Positions 33,065-43,990 are shown, counted from the stretch's first letter. The stretch: DNA of 64,000 nucleotides from Polyangium sp. y55x31 (GCF_029946505.1 NZ_JARZHG010000003.1:605358-669357), one strand, 5' to 3'. The notes: generated by a model not told the origin, from the letters alone. Numbers and translations: made by a program.

Positions 33065-34621
33065 CTACGCGCGCAGCACCCGCGCGGCCCGTCCCTTCGC
33101 CGTCGACGTCTGCTTGAGCTTCACGCGTCCTCCGGCGGCCCGCTTGCCCCGGCGATCGAACACGATCACCGTGCCGCTCACGAGTTTTTCCGCGTCGAGC
33201 ACGTCCTCCAAGAACCCGACCGCGCGCGCTTTCGCGCCCGGCTCTCCTTTGCGCCGCGAGACCAGGACGAACGCCTCGTGTTGCTCGTCCCCGTTCGGGA
33301 GCGGCACGCGCAGCATGACGTCGATCCGGCCGTGCGAGCCGCCCCAGCGGACATCGACCCAGCCGCGCGGCTCGACCATTCGGTAGAGGTAGCCCAGGAA
33401 GACGAGCTCGGGCGCGACCGCCTCGTATGCCGCGTCCGCGACGAGATGGCGAGCGTGCGTCGTGTAAAACACCGCGAATGCGTGAAGGAGCGCCTCGACG
33501 TCGAGGGCGCCGTCTGTCGTGTAAAACCGCGCCGGGTCGTCCGTGATGGCGCGCCCGACGCCCGAGGCGAGCAGGCGCGGGACGAGGGCGCGGTGGATGC
33601 CGCTTTCGATACGCGCAGGGTCGTCCTCGGCGAGCAGGCCGAGGTCGCGCGTGTGGCGGATGTCGTCCTCGCGGGCCCGCGCGACGCGCGCCGTGCCCGC
33701 AAGGAGGGGCTCGACGACGCGGCGGACGCGCGGCTCGGCGAGGCGCGCGGCGAGGGCGTCGATCGGGGTCGTGCGGTGATCGACGAGGTGATGGATGGCC
33801 GTTCGGACGTGCGTCTCGCGGATGGGTTCGGCGCGCGGGACGGTCGTCACGAGCTCGCGGCCGAGCGCCTGCACGAGGAAGGGATGCCCCGCGGTCGCCT
33901 CCCGCGCGGCCCGGATCGCGGCCTCGTCGAAGGTTTGCCCTGTTTCGTGGGTGTGCTGGGCATACAGCGCGCGAATCTCGTCCCCGGTGAAGCTTCGAAG
34001 CGATTCGGGCGAGAGCGCCGTCTCGAAGGGTCCCGTGAGGCCCGGACGAACGGGCGCGTCATCTGCCGCCGCGAAAGGTTCGAGGCGTAGGTCGAGCGTT
34101 CCCGAGAGAACGACGGACCAGGGAAATGCCGCGGGGCGGCGCGGGAAGCCGATCTCGAGCTGCCGCAGGACCGTCCGGAGCGCGGCGCCGTGCAGCGTGT
34201 CCGTGCCGTCGAAAAAAAGGACGATCGGGCGAGGACAAACCCGCGCCCAGGCCGAGAGCGGCGCCCAGATCCGCGTGCCGTCCGCCGAGGCGGGCAGCGG
34301 CGGCGGGCGCAGCTCGGGCGGCAGATCGTGCTCCGCAGAGAGGCGAAGCGAGGCGAGCAAGGCTTCCTCGGCGCACGCGACGTCGTCCCCAAGGGGCTCG
34401 CCGACCTCGGCGGAGACCACGAGCGCGGCATACCGACCCGACCGGAGGAGCTCGGCCGCGAGGGCGCGCAAGCTCGTGGTCTTGCCCGTGCGCCGCGGCG
34501 CGCGCACCAGCAGATACGCGCCTTCGTCGACGAGGCCGAGGACCTCCGCGAGCCGCGGCGCCGCGGGCAGGTGATGGTGGCGCGCGGGATCACAAGGACC
34601 CTCGGTGCTGAAGGTGCGCAT
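33065..34621 (-). CDS. AAA-like ATPase with C-terminal PD-(D/E)XK-type domain
   Basis: 518 residues. Walker A is RAPRRTGKTT (about 40-50), and the Walker B region reads PIVLFFDGTD, without the usual Glu after Asp. A winged-helix-like middle follows. The last 150 residues look like the PD-(D/E)XK domain found at the end of many such ATPases (GRIDVML keeps an Asp, later GTVIVFDRR). At the expected E-x-K position, however, the strand reads EAFVLVSRR, lacking both residues. Bacterial proteins of this type are common in myxobacteria but unexplained; roles in defence or protein regulation have been suggested for related STAND-like ATPases. ATG at 34621. Confidence 0.82.
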   Translation of the reverse strand: MRTFSTEGPCDPARHHHLPAAPRLAEVLGLVDEGAYLLVRAPRRTGKTTSLRALAAELLRSGRYAALVVSAEVGEPLGDDVACAEEALLASLRLSAEHDLPPELRPPPLPASADGTRIWAPLSAWARVCPRPIVLFFDGTDTLHGAALRTVLRQLEIGFPRRPAAFPWSVVLSGTLDLRLEPFAAADDAPVRPGLTGPFETALSPESLRSFTGDEIRALYAQHTHETGQTFDEAAIRAAREATAGHPFLVQALGRELVTTVPRAEPIRETHVRTAIHHLVDHRTTPIDALAARLAEPRVRRVVEPLLAGTARVARAREDDIRHTRDLGLLAEDDPARIESGIHRALVPRLLASGVGRAITDDPARFYTTDGALDVEALLHAFAVFYTTHARHLVADAAYEAVAPELVFLGYLYRMVEPRGWVDVRWGGSHGRIDVMLRVPLPNGDEQHEAFVLVSRRKGEPGAKARAVGFLEDVLDAEKLVSGTVIVFDRRGKRAAGGRVKLKQTSTAKGRAARVLRA

Positions 34622-34682
34622 GGGCGAGGCGCAGGATATCGAAGGGGGGCCTGGCCGAGAAGCCTCGGGCCTTCGCGGAAGG

Positions 34683-36101
34683 TCAGCTGAAGATCGCGCG
34701 GAAGAGCAGGAAGAACAGCGCGGCGAGCGTCATCGAGGCGGGCAGCGTGAGCACCCAGGCGAGGCCGATGTTGCGCACCGTCGAGCCCTGCAGGCCCGAG
34801 CGCTGCGCCACCATCGTGCCCGCGATGCCCGAGGAGAGCACGTGCGTCGTGCTCACCGGCAGGCCGAGCCACGCCGAGACGCCGATCGTGCTCGCCGCGA
34901 CGATCTCGGCCGAGGCGCCTTGCGCGTACGTGAGGTGGCTCTTGCCGATCTTCTCGCCGACGGTGACGACGATGCGCTTCCAGCCGAACATCGTGCCGAT
35001 GCCGAGCGAGAGCGCGATCGCCACGAGGACCCAGTTCGGCGCGTACTCCGTGAGCGCGCGCAGGGCCTTGCGCTCCTCCCCGAGCTTCTTCGCCTCCTCG
35101 GGCGTGAGGCCGAGGTGGCCGCCCTTCTGCATGTTGTCGATGGACTTGTCCGCGAGCAGGAGATCCTGCCGGAACTTGAAGCGATCCATCGGCGGGATCT
35201 CCTTCGCCGACTTGCGGCCGTCGAGGAAGTGGTGGAGCTCGCCGAGGCGCACGAGCGTCTTCTCGGCCTCCGCCTTGGAGTGCTGATCGTAGTGGTCGCG
35301 GACGAGCGCCGCGACGTTGTCCGTGGCGCGCAGCGTGCGCTCGAGCTCCGCAGGGCTCGCGTCCATGTTGATCGCGAAGCCGGCCGGGACGAGTCCGATC
35401 AGGATGAGCATCACGAGGCCGACGCCCTTCTGGCCGTCGTTCGAGCCGTGGGCGAAGCTCACGGCCGCGCAGGTCGAGACGAGCAGGGCGCGGGTGCCGC
35501 GCGGCGGCGGCGCGTCCTTCGGCGGCGCCTCGAGCAGCTTCTTGTTCGTCGTGTAACGCTTGATCAGCACGACGAGCAGCGCCGCGAGGCTGAAGCCGAA
35601 GAGCGGCGAGACGAGCAGCGCGATGCCGATGTCCGCGGCCTTGCTCCAGCTCACGCCGTCGCCGAACTTGTGTCCGGGCAGGAGCGAGTTGGCGATGCCG
35701 ACACCCAGGATCGCGCCGATGAGGGTGTGGGAGCTCGACGCGGGTAGGCCGAGGTACCAGGTGCCTAGATTCCAGGAGATCGCCGCGAGCAGGAGGGCGA
35801 GCACCATCGCGAGCCCCGCGCCCACGCCGCTCGAGACGAGCAGCTCCACGGGCAAGAGCTTCATGATGCCCATCGCGACCGCGATGCCGCCCGCGAAGAC
35901 GCCGACGAAGTTGCAGAGGCCGGAGAGGACGACCGCGACGTGGGGCTTGAGGGAGTTCGTGTAGATGACCGTCGCGACCGCGTTGGCGGTGTCGTGAAAG
36001 CCGTTCACGAACTCGAAGCCGAGGGCGATCAAAAGGCAGAGGGCGAGGAGCGCGCGCACCCCATTGCCGAGCGACGGATCGAGAAGAGCCTCCATGAACA
36101 C
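34683..36101 (-). CDS. pit: PiT-family inorganic phosphate transporter
   Basis: 472 residues with about ten TM helices. The PiT signature occurs in both halves: GFHDTANAVAT near the N-terminus and AHGSNDGQKGVG in the second half, plus GLPASSSHTLIGA and GLPVSTTHVLSSG. It carries out ion-coupled phosphate uptake across the inner membrane. A hydrophilic insert of about 120 residues (about 235-355) rich in charged helices lies between the halves, probably cytoplasmic and possibly regulatory (PhoU-like helices in style). The start is the GTG at 36101 (GAAAGG 5 nt upstream) or ATG 36095. A Pho-box-like element lies 112 bp upstream. Confidence 0.93.
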   Translation of the reverse strand: MFMEALLDPSLGNGVRALLALCLLIALGFEFVNGFHDTANAVATVIYTNSLKPHVAVVLSGLCNFVGVFAGGIAVAMGIMKLLPVELLVSSGVGAGLAMVLALLLAAISWNLGTWYLGLPASSSHTLIGAILGVGIANSLLPGHKFGDGVSWSKAADIGIALLVSPLFGFSLAALLVVLIKRYTTNKKLLEAPPKDAPPPRGTRALLVSTCAAVSFAHGSNDGQKGVGLVMLILIGLVPAGFAINMDASPAELERTLRATDNVAALVRDHYDQHSKAEAEKTLVRLGELHHFLDGRKSAKEIPPMDRFKFRQDLLLADKSIDNMQKGGHLGLTPEEAKKLGEERKALRALTEYAPNWVLVAIALSLGIGTMFGWKRIVVTVGEKIGKSHLTYAQGASAEIVAASTIGVSAWLGLPVSTTHVLSSGIAGTMVAQRSGLQGSTVRNIGLAWVLTLPASMTLAALFFLLFRAIFS

Positions 36102-36212
36102 GAGAGCCTTTCGGCGCCCCGTGGGCTGCTCATCCGCGCCATGACCCGAGGGGTCTCGCGCGTTGGAGACGCGGGGCGCCGTCTCCTTACTGGAACGAGC
36201 GCCTGCATGCTA

Positions 36213-36241
36213 GGGACAGGTCCGTCACAAGGGCGTGACAG
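36213..36241 (-). promoter_or_regulatory. Pho-box-like triple direct repeat upstream of pit
   Basis: On the minus strand three 7-mers, CTGTCAC (36241-36235), TTGTGAC (36230-36224) and CTGTCCC (36219-36213), are each separated by 4 nt. This is the 11-bp spacing of PhoB boxes (CTGTCAT, 4 nt, CTGTCAT). It lies in the leader of the phosphate transporter gene, so phosphate-starvation control by a PhoB-type regulator is likely. Confidence 0.6.
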
Positions 36242-36358
36242 ACCGATGTCCGACGGGTGGATATTTCGTTAACGAATGCAATCCCGTGTCCTGGGCTGCT
36301 TTCCCCGGGGCGAGTTCGGTGGGGGCGGGAAGAGCAGCGCGAGCAGCAAAATCCGACG

Positions 36359-37345
36359 TCAACGGGTCGGGTTTCTCTTCAGGGCGGCCTCACGGAAGGC
36401 GCGAATCCCGAGCGTCACGGCGTGATCCAGGCCGAGCTCGGACTCCGCGAGGGCGAGCGCGCGGTCATAAAGCGAGATCGCTTCGTCCACGCGGCCTTTG
36501 CGTTCGAGGAGGTTTCCGAGGCGGACCAGGGTGGGGCGGATCTCGGCCGGATCGCCGCGTGTCGCTCCGGCGTGGGCGGCGAGCGCGCGGCGGTAGAGGT
36601 CCTCGGCCTCGTCGGCGCGGCCCTCGGCCTCGACGAGGGTCGCGAGGTTGTGCTGCGCGAGCGCGAGGAGACCTCCGCCGGTCCGCGCGTCGGTCTCCGT
36701 GAGGATGTCGATCGCGCGGCGCAAGGAGCGCGCTGCGTCGTCACGACGGCCCGACGCCGCGAGCACCGTGCCGAGGTTGTAGAGGGCCTCGGCCGCGGGA
36801 CGTGATCGCGCGCCGAAGACATGTTCGGTCGTGGTGAGGGCGCGGGCGAGGAGGAGCTCGGCCTCCGCGGTTTGCTTCTGCTTGCCGAGGAGCAGGCCGA
36901 GGCGGCCGGCGACGTCGGCGATCGCGGCCTCGTCGGGGCTGCGCATGCGCTCGTAGCCCGCGAGGAGCCGACGGTAGAGGCGGATCGTCTGGTCGAGGCG
37001 GCCTTCGCGTTCGTGGATCGCGGCCGCGAGCTCGTAGAGCTTCGGCAGGCGGGGCTCGGTGGGCGCGCCGGCGAGCGCCTCGGCGATGCGAATGGCCCGC
37101 GTGCAGGCGGCGAGCGCGTCCTCCGTGTGGTTCGTCGAGAGCCGCGCCGCGGCGATCACGTAGAGCGGCGTCGTGAGCTCGGCCGCCTCCGCGCCGAAGA
37201 CCTCTTCCCCGATCGCGAGCGCCTCCGACGCGACGGCCTCGGCCTCGGCCTCCTGCTTGCGTTCGAGCAGCGCGGGCAAGGCCGCGAGCTTGCGCTCGAA
37301 CGCTCGCTTTCGCAGGGCGCGGCGGAGGCGACGCAGCATGCGCAC
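36359..37345 (-). CDS. TPR-repeat protein
   Basis: 328 residues with no signal peptide. After a basic N-terminus the whole protein is tetratricopeptide-like helix pairs, with several copies of the pattern ALY.LG..L...GR.DEA...LRRAI (kinesin-light-chain-type 40-residue spacing). Predicted cytoplasmic adaptor for protein-protein contacts. The start is the GTG at 37345, 7 nt after the stop of the DUF885 gene, so it is probably co-transcribed; an ATG two codons later is possible. No catalytic domain. Confidence 0.85.
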   Translation of the reverse strand: MRMLRRLRRALRKRAFERKLAALPALLERKQEAEAEAVASEALAIGEEVFGAEAAELTTPLYVIAAARLSTNHTEDALAACTRAIRIAEALAGAPTEPRLPKLYELAAAIHEREGRLDQTIRLYRRLLAGYERMRSPDEAAIADVAGRLGLLLGKQKQTAEAELLLARALTTTEHVFGARSRPAAEALYNLGTVLAASGRRDDAARSLRRAIDILTETDARTGGGLLALAQHNLATLVEAEGRADEAEDLYRRALAAHAGATRGDPAEIRPTLVRLGNLLERKGRVDEAISLYDRALALAESELGLDHAVTLGIRAFREAALKRNPTR

Positions 37346-37352
37346 GCTCTTT

Positions 37353-39197
37353 CTACGGCCGAACGAGATCGCGCAGGTGGCGCATCGACGGCGAGCCGAA
37401 GCTCAGCACCTTGTCGTGGAAGGTTCGCTCCGTGAAACCCGGAGCGCCCTCGTTCGCCGCGCGGAGCTTCATCATCTCGGTGAAGCCGTAATAGTAGGTC
37501 GTGAGCTGGGCGCTCGTGAGCAGCGCGCGTTTCCACTTGCCCACGGCTTCGCCCTCCTCCTGGAACGCCTCGTTCGTCATGAGCGCGAGCCCCTCGGCTT
37601 CGGTCATCGAGCCGGCGTGCACGCCGTGATCGAGCAGCGCGTTCACCGCGAGCCGGAGCACCATCTTCTCGCGCTGGATGCGCACCTTCGGGCCGCCGAA
37701 GCCGTGCTTGGCCATGACCCACTCGCTGTAGACGGCCCAGCCCTCGACGAACGGGCCGCTCGAAAAGACGGCGCGCAGCTTCGAGGGGAAGCGGTTGTTG
37801 TGCATGAGCTGCAGGAAATGCCCGGGCATCGCCTCGTGCACGGTGAGGTCGGCGAGCATGCTGCGGTTGTACTCGCGGTAAAACGAGAGACGGCGCTTGT
37901 CGTCCCAGTCGTTCGGCGTGGGCGCGATGGCGTAGAAGGTCTCGGCGCGCTCCTCCAGCGGGCCCGAGGCGTCGCAATACGCGATGGACACGCCACGCCG
38001 GTACTCGGGCATCTCGATGACCTGACAGACCTCGTCGGGCACCCGCACGATGTCGCGCTCGCGGACGAACGCCGTCGCCTTCTGCACGAGATCCCGCGCC
38101 TCCGTGACGATCGTCTCGTTCGTCGGGTGATCGTCGCCGAGCGCGGCGAGGACCTCGCGCACGAGCTGCTTGCGATCGACGAGCGTCGTCGTCGTGGGGA
38201 GCTTGCGCTTCGGGAAGAGCGTGGGCCAGAGCTCCTTCGAGGTCTCGACCATCTCGGCCTGCGTGCGTTCGAGCAGCGCACGGGCGCCCTTTTCGATCGC
38301 GTCGACGTCGACGTCGTCGTCGAGGTAGTAGCGGAGCTTCTTCTCGAAGCGCGCGCGGCCGAGGCGGATCTCGCCGTCGCTGCGGGGGAGGAGGTCCTTC
38401 TCGAGGAAGCTCTGGAAGTCTTCGAGCGCCTTCGCCGCTCGCTCGCTCGCCGCGGCGAGCTCGGAGACGAGCGTGGCGTCGGGGAGCTTCGTGTAAGGGG
38501 CGAGGACGTCGCCGCGGCAGAGCGAGACGAGGCCGCGGTTCTGCACGATGGCCGTCTCGGTGTGCAGGCGAGGAGGACGGCCGAGCCGCTTCTTCGCGGC
38601 CGCGACGATCGCAGGGATGCCTTCGAGCCGACCCACGAGGCTCCGCGCGCGGGACGCCGGCGTGCCGAAGCTCCGCGTGACGAGCGGATCGAGGCCGTCG
38701 CCGACGAGGCGCGTGTAGTAGAGCGGGCTCGCGGAGGCCTCACGTAGTTCGTCGATCGCGAAGATCGCGTACCGAAGCTGGTTTCCGAGCATCGCGTGAT
38801 CGACGCGTCCCTGCGCGTCGAGGGCCGAGGCGGGGATGTGGTCGAGCTCGTCGAGGAGGCCGACGTAGAAGCGGCGGGCCTCGGCCTCGCCTTCCTCGCT
38901 GCGATCGGGCCAGCGCGCGTCGTGCGCATGCTCGCCCGCTTCGGTGGCCGCGACGGGCTCACGCGCGAGGTAGCCCTTGAGGAAGCGCTCGGCGAGCGCG
39001 GCGAACGCACGATCGGGCGCGTCGGGCGGAGCCGGAGGATCGGCGGGGCCGGGCGCGGATGTGCTGCTCGCCGAGGCGGAAGCTTCGGGCTGGGCGGGCG
39101 GCGCGCTCCCGGCGGGAGAACATGACAGCGAGGAAACGGTGGAGGCGGTGGACATGGCGGCGATCGCAACGAGACGTCGGGCGGACGCGGGGAGCAC
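37353..39197 (-). CDS. DUF885-family lipoprotein, putative zinc metallopeptidase
   Basis: 614 residues with a lipoprotein signal (lipobox SLSC) and a Ser/Pro/Ala linker, so exported and probably membrane-anchored. The helical body carries HEAMPGH (an HExxxGH zinc-site pattern) and FVEGWAVYSE, the two hallmarks of DUF885, whose fold is related to M2/M3-type peptidases. Some relatives act as peptidases, but the substrate here is unknown. Length is normal for the family. It is followed closely by the TPR gene. Confidence 0.88.
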   Translation of the reverse strand: MLPASARRLVAIAAMSTASTVSSLSCSPAGSAPPAQPEASASASSTSAPGPADPPAPPDAPDRAFAALAERFLKGYLAREPVAATEAGEHAHDARWPDRSEEGEAEARRFYVGLLDELDHIPASALDAQGRVDHAMLGNQLRYAIFAIDELREASASPLYYTRLVGDGLDPLVTRSFGTPASRARSLVGRLEGIPAIVAAAKKRLGRPPRLHTETAIVQNRGLVSLCRGDVLAPYTKLPDATLVSELAAASERAAKALEDFQSFLEKDLLPRSDGEIRLGRARFEKKLRYYLDDDVDVDAIEKGARALLERTQAEMVETSKELWPTLFPKRKLPTTTTLVDRKQLVREVLAALGDDHPTNETIVTEARDLVQKATAFVRERDIVRVPDEVCQVIEMPEYRRGVSIAYCDASGPLEERAETFYAIAPTPNDWDDKRRLSFYREYNRSMLADLTVHEAMPGHFLQLMHNNRFPSKLRAVFSSGPFVEGWAVYSEWVMAKHGFGGPKVRIQREKMVLRLAVNALLDHGVHAGSMTEAEGLALMTNEAFQEEGEAVGKWKRALLTSAQLTTYYYGFTEMMKLRAANEGAPGFTERTFHDKVLSFGSPSMRHLRDLVRP

Positions 39198-39254
39198 GAT
39201 CGACGGTCTAGCCGTTCGCGAGCGCGAGGGGAACGGAAACGGCCTGTCGCGGCG

Positions 39255-40463
39255 CTAGACGCCGGACGCGTCCCTCGCGAACGTCGCGGCGATGGCCATG
39301 TCCTCCTCGACCGACGTGACGAGCGGGGCGAGCGCGGCCGAGAGCTGCGTCGCGTCGCCGTGGCCGACGATCTCGACGAGGTGCTGGCAGAGCGCAGGCA
39401 CGAAGCTCTCCGCAGGGACCGAGACGTACCGCGACATCTCGAGGACCGTGCCGCGCTCGCCGCCGAACGCGGAAGGCGCGGCTTCCTGGAGGATGGGCAA
39501 GCCGATGCTCGGAGGGACGCCGAGCCGGCCGAGCGCCATGTGCGCGAGGTAGATGGACGCGACCTGGCTCTCGCGGCGCACGCGCTGGAAGACGGCTTCA
39601 CCGAAGGCCGCCTGCCAGCGCGCGAGCTCGGCCGTGCGGCTCGCCTCGTAGCCGCCGAGGGGCGCGTCCGAGACCGGGACGAGCGCGGCGAGCATCTCGG
39701 CCGAGCCTTCTTCGAGCGCGAGGCCACGCATCGCGACGAGGTCGTAGCCGCGGAGGAAGCCGACGAGGATGCGGCCGGCGCAGTCCCGCACGAAGGGCGC
39801 GAGCGCCTGGCCGATCGCCTCGGGCGGCGCGCCCGGCGCGAGCATCATGCCCGGCATGATCGCGCGCATCCGGCCGAGCGTGCCCCGCCGCGTCGGCGGC
39901 GACGACGAGCGAGGTCCCGTCGTCGAGATGGGGCCGCTCGCCGGCCCGGAGCTCGAGATCGGCGCGCGGAAGGAGCCCGAGGGCGAGCCCGCGAGCTGCG
40001 CGACGCGGAAGCTCGCCGAGGGAGAATCGCCGCTCGGGGGCATCGACGAGGGCGAGGCGTTGCCGCGCATCGTGTTCGGCGCGGGCGTGGAGACGGGCCC
40101 GCTCACGGCGCGCATCGTGGTCGTCGACGCGCGGCGGAGGGCGGCCGACGTGCTCGGATCACCGACGACGTGCAGCGCCGCGAGATCGAGGGAGCGGATC
40201 GCGGGGAAGCGCGGCGGAAGGCGCAGCCGCAGCGCGGCGGCGAGCTCGGCCTCGGCGCCGATGAGCTGCTCGTGGTCGTCGGCCTCGCCGAAGAGCTCCT
40301 CGGCGAGCGTGGCGCATCGATCGGCGGCGTCGTCGGCGTTGCCCTGCGTCTGCGCCTCTGCGAAGTGCAAGGTCAGCTTGCCCCGCACGCGGCGATCGTT
40401 CTTCGTCTTCGCCGTGACGACGCGCGAAACGAGCTCCACATCGGCCGTGCTCCAGAAAGCCAT
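39255..40463 (-). CDS. Uncharacterised cytoplasmic protein with Ser/Pro/Thr-rich middle
   Basis: 402 residues, no signal or TM. There are two folded-looking ends: residues 1-105 (helical, tracking TLAEELFGEADDHEQLIGAE) and about 200-402 (helical, hydrophobic pattern). A low-complexity Ser/Pro/Thr/Gly linker of about 90 residues joins them, of the kind seen in myxobacterial proteins phosphorylated by Ser/Thr kinases. I do not recognise the family and see no catalytic motif. It is separated by 165 nt from the NtrC-like regulator upstream. Confidence 0.78.
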   Translation of the reverse strand: MAFWSTADVELVSRVVTAKTKNDRRVRGKLTLHFAEAQTQGNADDAADRCATLAEELFGEADDHEQLIGAEAELAAALRLRLPPRFPAIRSLDLAALHVVGDPSTSAALRRASTTTMRAVSGPVSTPAPNTMRGNASPSSMPPSGDSPSASFRVAQLAGSPSGSFRAPISSSGPASGPISTTGPRSSSPPTRRGTLGRMRAIMPGMMLAPGAPPEAIGQALAPFVRDCAGRILVGFLRGYDLVAMRGLALEEGSAEMLAALVPVSDAPLGGYEASRTAELARWQAAFGEAVFQRVRRESQVASIYLAHMALGRLGVPPSIGLPILQEAAPSAFGGERGTVLEMSRYVSVPAESFVPALCQHLVEIVGHGDATQLSAALAPLVTSVEEDMAIAATFARDASGV

Positions 40464-40628
40464 CGCCTCTCGTCGTCCTCTTCGCGGCGCCGGGCGGCGC
40501 TCCGGAAATACCGGGAAACCACGGGATCATCGCGCACGCATAGCGGATCCGTCAACTTTTCGGAGGCGCGTCGGGACGAGGTGTCTCCGCGCATTCGACC
40601 GCGACGCGGGCGATCCGTTCGCCACGAA

Positions 40629-42080
<1,452 letters not shown>

Positions 42081-42307
42081 TGCGCCTCCCCTACACCTAC
42101 TACGGAGGGCCGCCCCGGGGCAGCGGGCAGGGGCGGTCCGCCGGCGGAACCTCGGGATGCGGCCTGCCTGCCTGGCCTCGGCCGCCGCGGCCCGTCGGGG
42201 CCGCCCTGCTTCCGCGGTTCCGTGCGCGGAGCCCCTCCGCAACTGCCCCCTCCTGCACAAAAGAGAGCTAAGCTCGCCCCCGCCGCACGAGACCGAGGAG
42301 AGACGGC

Positions 42308-42865
42308 ATGCTGGAAGACGTGTTGAATGATTTGCGGACAGGCATCGAGAAATCCATCGAGGCGCTTCGCCGCGATCTCACGCGCGTGCGCACCGGCCGC
42401 GCCCACGCCGGGATGCTCGACGGCGTCCGCGTGGACTACTACGGCGTGCCCACGCCCATCCAACAGATGGCCACGGTGAGCGTGCCCGAGCCTCGCCTCA
42501 TCACGATCAAGCCCTGGGAGAAGAACCAGGTGAAGGCCGTGGACAAGGCGATCCGCGAGAGCGACCTGAACCTGAACCCGCAGGTGGACGGCGACCTCAT
42601 CCGCATCCCGATCCCGGCGCTCACCGAGGACCGCCGCAAGGAGATGGTCAAGCTGACCAAGAAGTACGGCGAGGAGGCGCGCGTCGCGATCCGCAAGCAC
42701 CGCAGGGACGCGAACGAGCTCGTCGACACGCTCGACAAGGACGGCGAGGTCAGCGGCGACGACGCCGATCGGACGAAGAAGAAGATCGAGGACGTGACCG
42801 CCGAGGGCATCAAGCAGGTCGACGCCGTCATCGCCCACAAGGAAAAGGACATCCTGGAGGTGTAG
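42308..42865 (+). CDS. frr: Ribosome recycling factor
   Basis: 185 residues, full-length RRF. The family's N-terminal helix with RTGRAH, the domain II segment DYYGVPTPIQQMATVSVPEPRL, and SDLNLNP..DG..IRIPIPALTEDRRKE are all present. Together with EF-G it splits post-termination ribosomes. The ATG at 42308 has GGAGAG upstream. In many bacteria frr follows rpsB-tsf-pyrH; here it is preceded by a divergent regulator and followed by a phosphatase gene, so it stands alone. Essential housekeeping gene. Confidence 0.97.
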   Translation: MLEDVLNDLRTGIEKSIEALRRDLTRVRTGRAHAGMLDGVRVDYYGVPTPIQQMATVSVPEPRLITIKPWEKNQVKAVDKAIRESDLNLNPQVDGDLIRIPIPALTEDRRKEMVKLTKKYGEEARVAIRKHRRDANELVDTLDKDGEVSGDDADRTKKKIEDVTAEGIKQVDAVIAHKEKDILEV

Positions 42866-43069
42866 GCGTCTCCGGACGAAGCGAGGGGAGGGGGAACGCA
42901 TGGCCCAAGGCAGCCGAGATCCAGGGCGCTTGCCGCGCTTGCCGCTCCGCGGCGGACCCGCGAAGCGCGCCTTCCTTGCCCCGAGCGAGGAAGACGGCTT
43001 GACAGCGGAAACGCTGCGTGAAACCGTGAAAATCGTCGGTTTTGACCCGGTCCCAGGTTGCCGAGGTTT

Positions 43070-43918
43070 ATGCGCGCATTTGCTTCCGGGATGACCGATG
43101 TCGGTCTCCAGCGCGATCACAACGAGGACAGCTACGCTGTCCTCCAGGAGTTCGATCTATTCATCGTCGCCGATGGCATGGGGGGCCATCGCGCCGGCGA
43201 TGTGGCGAGCCGCCTCGCGACCGACTCCATCACCGAGTTCTTTCGCTCCACGGCGAACGACGACGCGACCTGGCCGATCCACTTCGACGCGAACCTGACC
43301 GAAGACGAAAACCGTCTGCTCAGCGGCATCATGGTCGCGAACCGGCGGATCTTCGAGCGGAGCATCCGTTCGCGCGAGTGTGCTGGGATGGGCACGACCG
43401 TGGTCAGCGCCGTCTTCTCGCGCAGGCGCAACCGCCTCTACGTGGGCCACGTCGGCGACAGCCGCGCCTACCGCGTCCGCGGCGGCACGATCCAGCAGCT
43501 CACGCGGGATCACTCGCTGATCAACGACTACCTCATGGCGATGCCCGAGCTCACCGAGGAGCAACGGGCGGAGCTGCCGCGCAACGTGATCACGCGCGCG
43601 CTCGGCATGCAGGACAGCGTCGCGGTCGACCTGATGAGCGACGAGCCGCACCTCGGCGACGTCTACATCCTCTGCTCCGACGGCCTCTCCGGCATGGTCA
43701 CCGATGAGCAGATCCGCGACATCGTCGCGACGTCGCAGGACACGTCCGAGATGTGCAGGCGCCTCATCGCCAAGGCGAACGAGCTCGGCGGCGAGGACAA
43801 CATCACCGTGCTGGCGATCCGGTTCCTCCAGGACGACGTGGAGTACGGCGACGAGCCGACGCTCCAGGTCCCCGCGCATCGCATCGCGGTCACGGTCGGC
43901 GACGACAACGATCGCTAG
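43070..43918 (+). CDS. PP2C-type Ser/Thr protein phosphatase
   Basis: 282 residues. The PPM signature residues are present: RDHNEDS, VADGMGGHRAGDVAS, MGTTVV, VGHVGDSRAYRVRGG, LTRDHS, ILCSDGLSGMV and GGEDNITVL, covering the metal-binding Asp residues. It is a cytoplasmic metal-dependent phosphatase that reverses Hanks-type kinase phosphorylation; several such kinases are encoded in this window. The start is ATG 43070 with GAGG just before; a TTG four codons upstream is less likely. The 204-nt gap to frr suggests its own promoter. It ends before a perfect hairpin. Confidence 0.94.
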   Translation: MRAFASGMTDVGLQRDHNEDSYAVLQEFDLFIVADGMGGHRAGDVASRLATDSITEFFRSTANDDATWPIHFDANLTEDENRLLSGIMVANRRIFERSIRSRECAGMGTTVVSAVFSRRRNRLYVGHVGDSRAYRVRGGTIQQLTRDHSLINDYLMAMPELTEEQRAELPRNVITRALGMQDSVAVDLMSDEPHLGDVYILCSDGLSGMVTDEQIRDIVATSQDTSEMCRRLIAKANELGGEDNITVLAIRFLQDDVEYGDEPTLQVPAHRIAVTVGDDNDR

Positions 43919-43939
43919 GGACGACGCCCCGACCCCCAT

Positions 43940-43963
43940 CCCCTCTCCCTCGCGGGAGAGGGG
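43940..43963. terminator. Perfect 10-bp hairpin with TCGC loop
   Basis: CCCCTCTCCC (43940-43949) and GGGAGAGGGG (43954-43963) pair perfectly around TCGC. It lies 21 nt after the PP2C phosphatase stop and 27 nt from the end of the convergent lipoprotein gene. This C/T-G/A hairpin type is widely dispersed in GC-rich bacterial genomes (from memory), so it may also be a repeat element. No T-tract follows. Confidence 0.55.
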
Positions 43964-43990
43964 TGAAGAGGCGCGTCGCGAGCGTCTGCT

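Noticed and set aside
43002..43030. TTGACA as a -35 box for the phosphatase gene
   Set aside because: No acceptable -10 lies 16-18 nt downstream; the nearest A/T-rich hexamer is 22 nt away.
42900..43094. 64-codon open frame between frr and the PP2C phosphatase, with a GGAGGGGG before its ATG
   Set aside because: A ribosome site alone is weak support in purine-rich leader DNA; the product has no hydrophobic pattern or motif and runs into the phosphatase gene in another frame.
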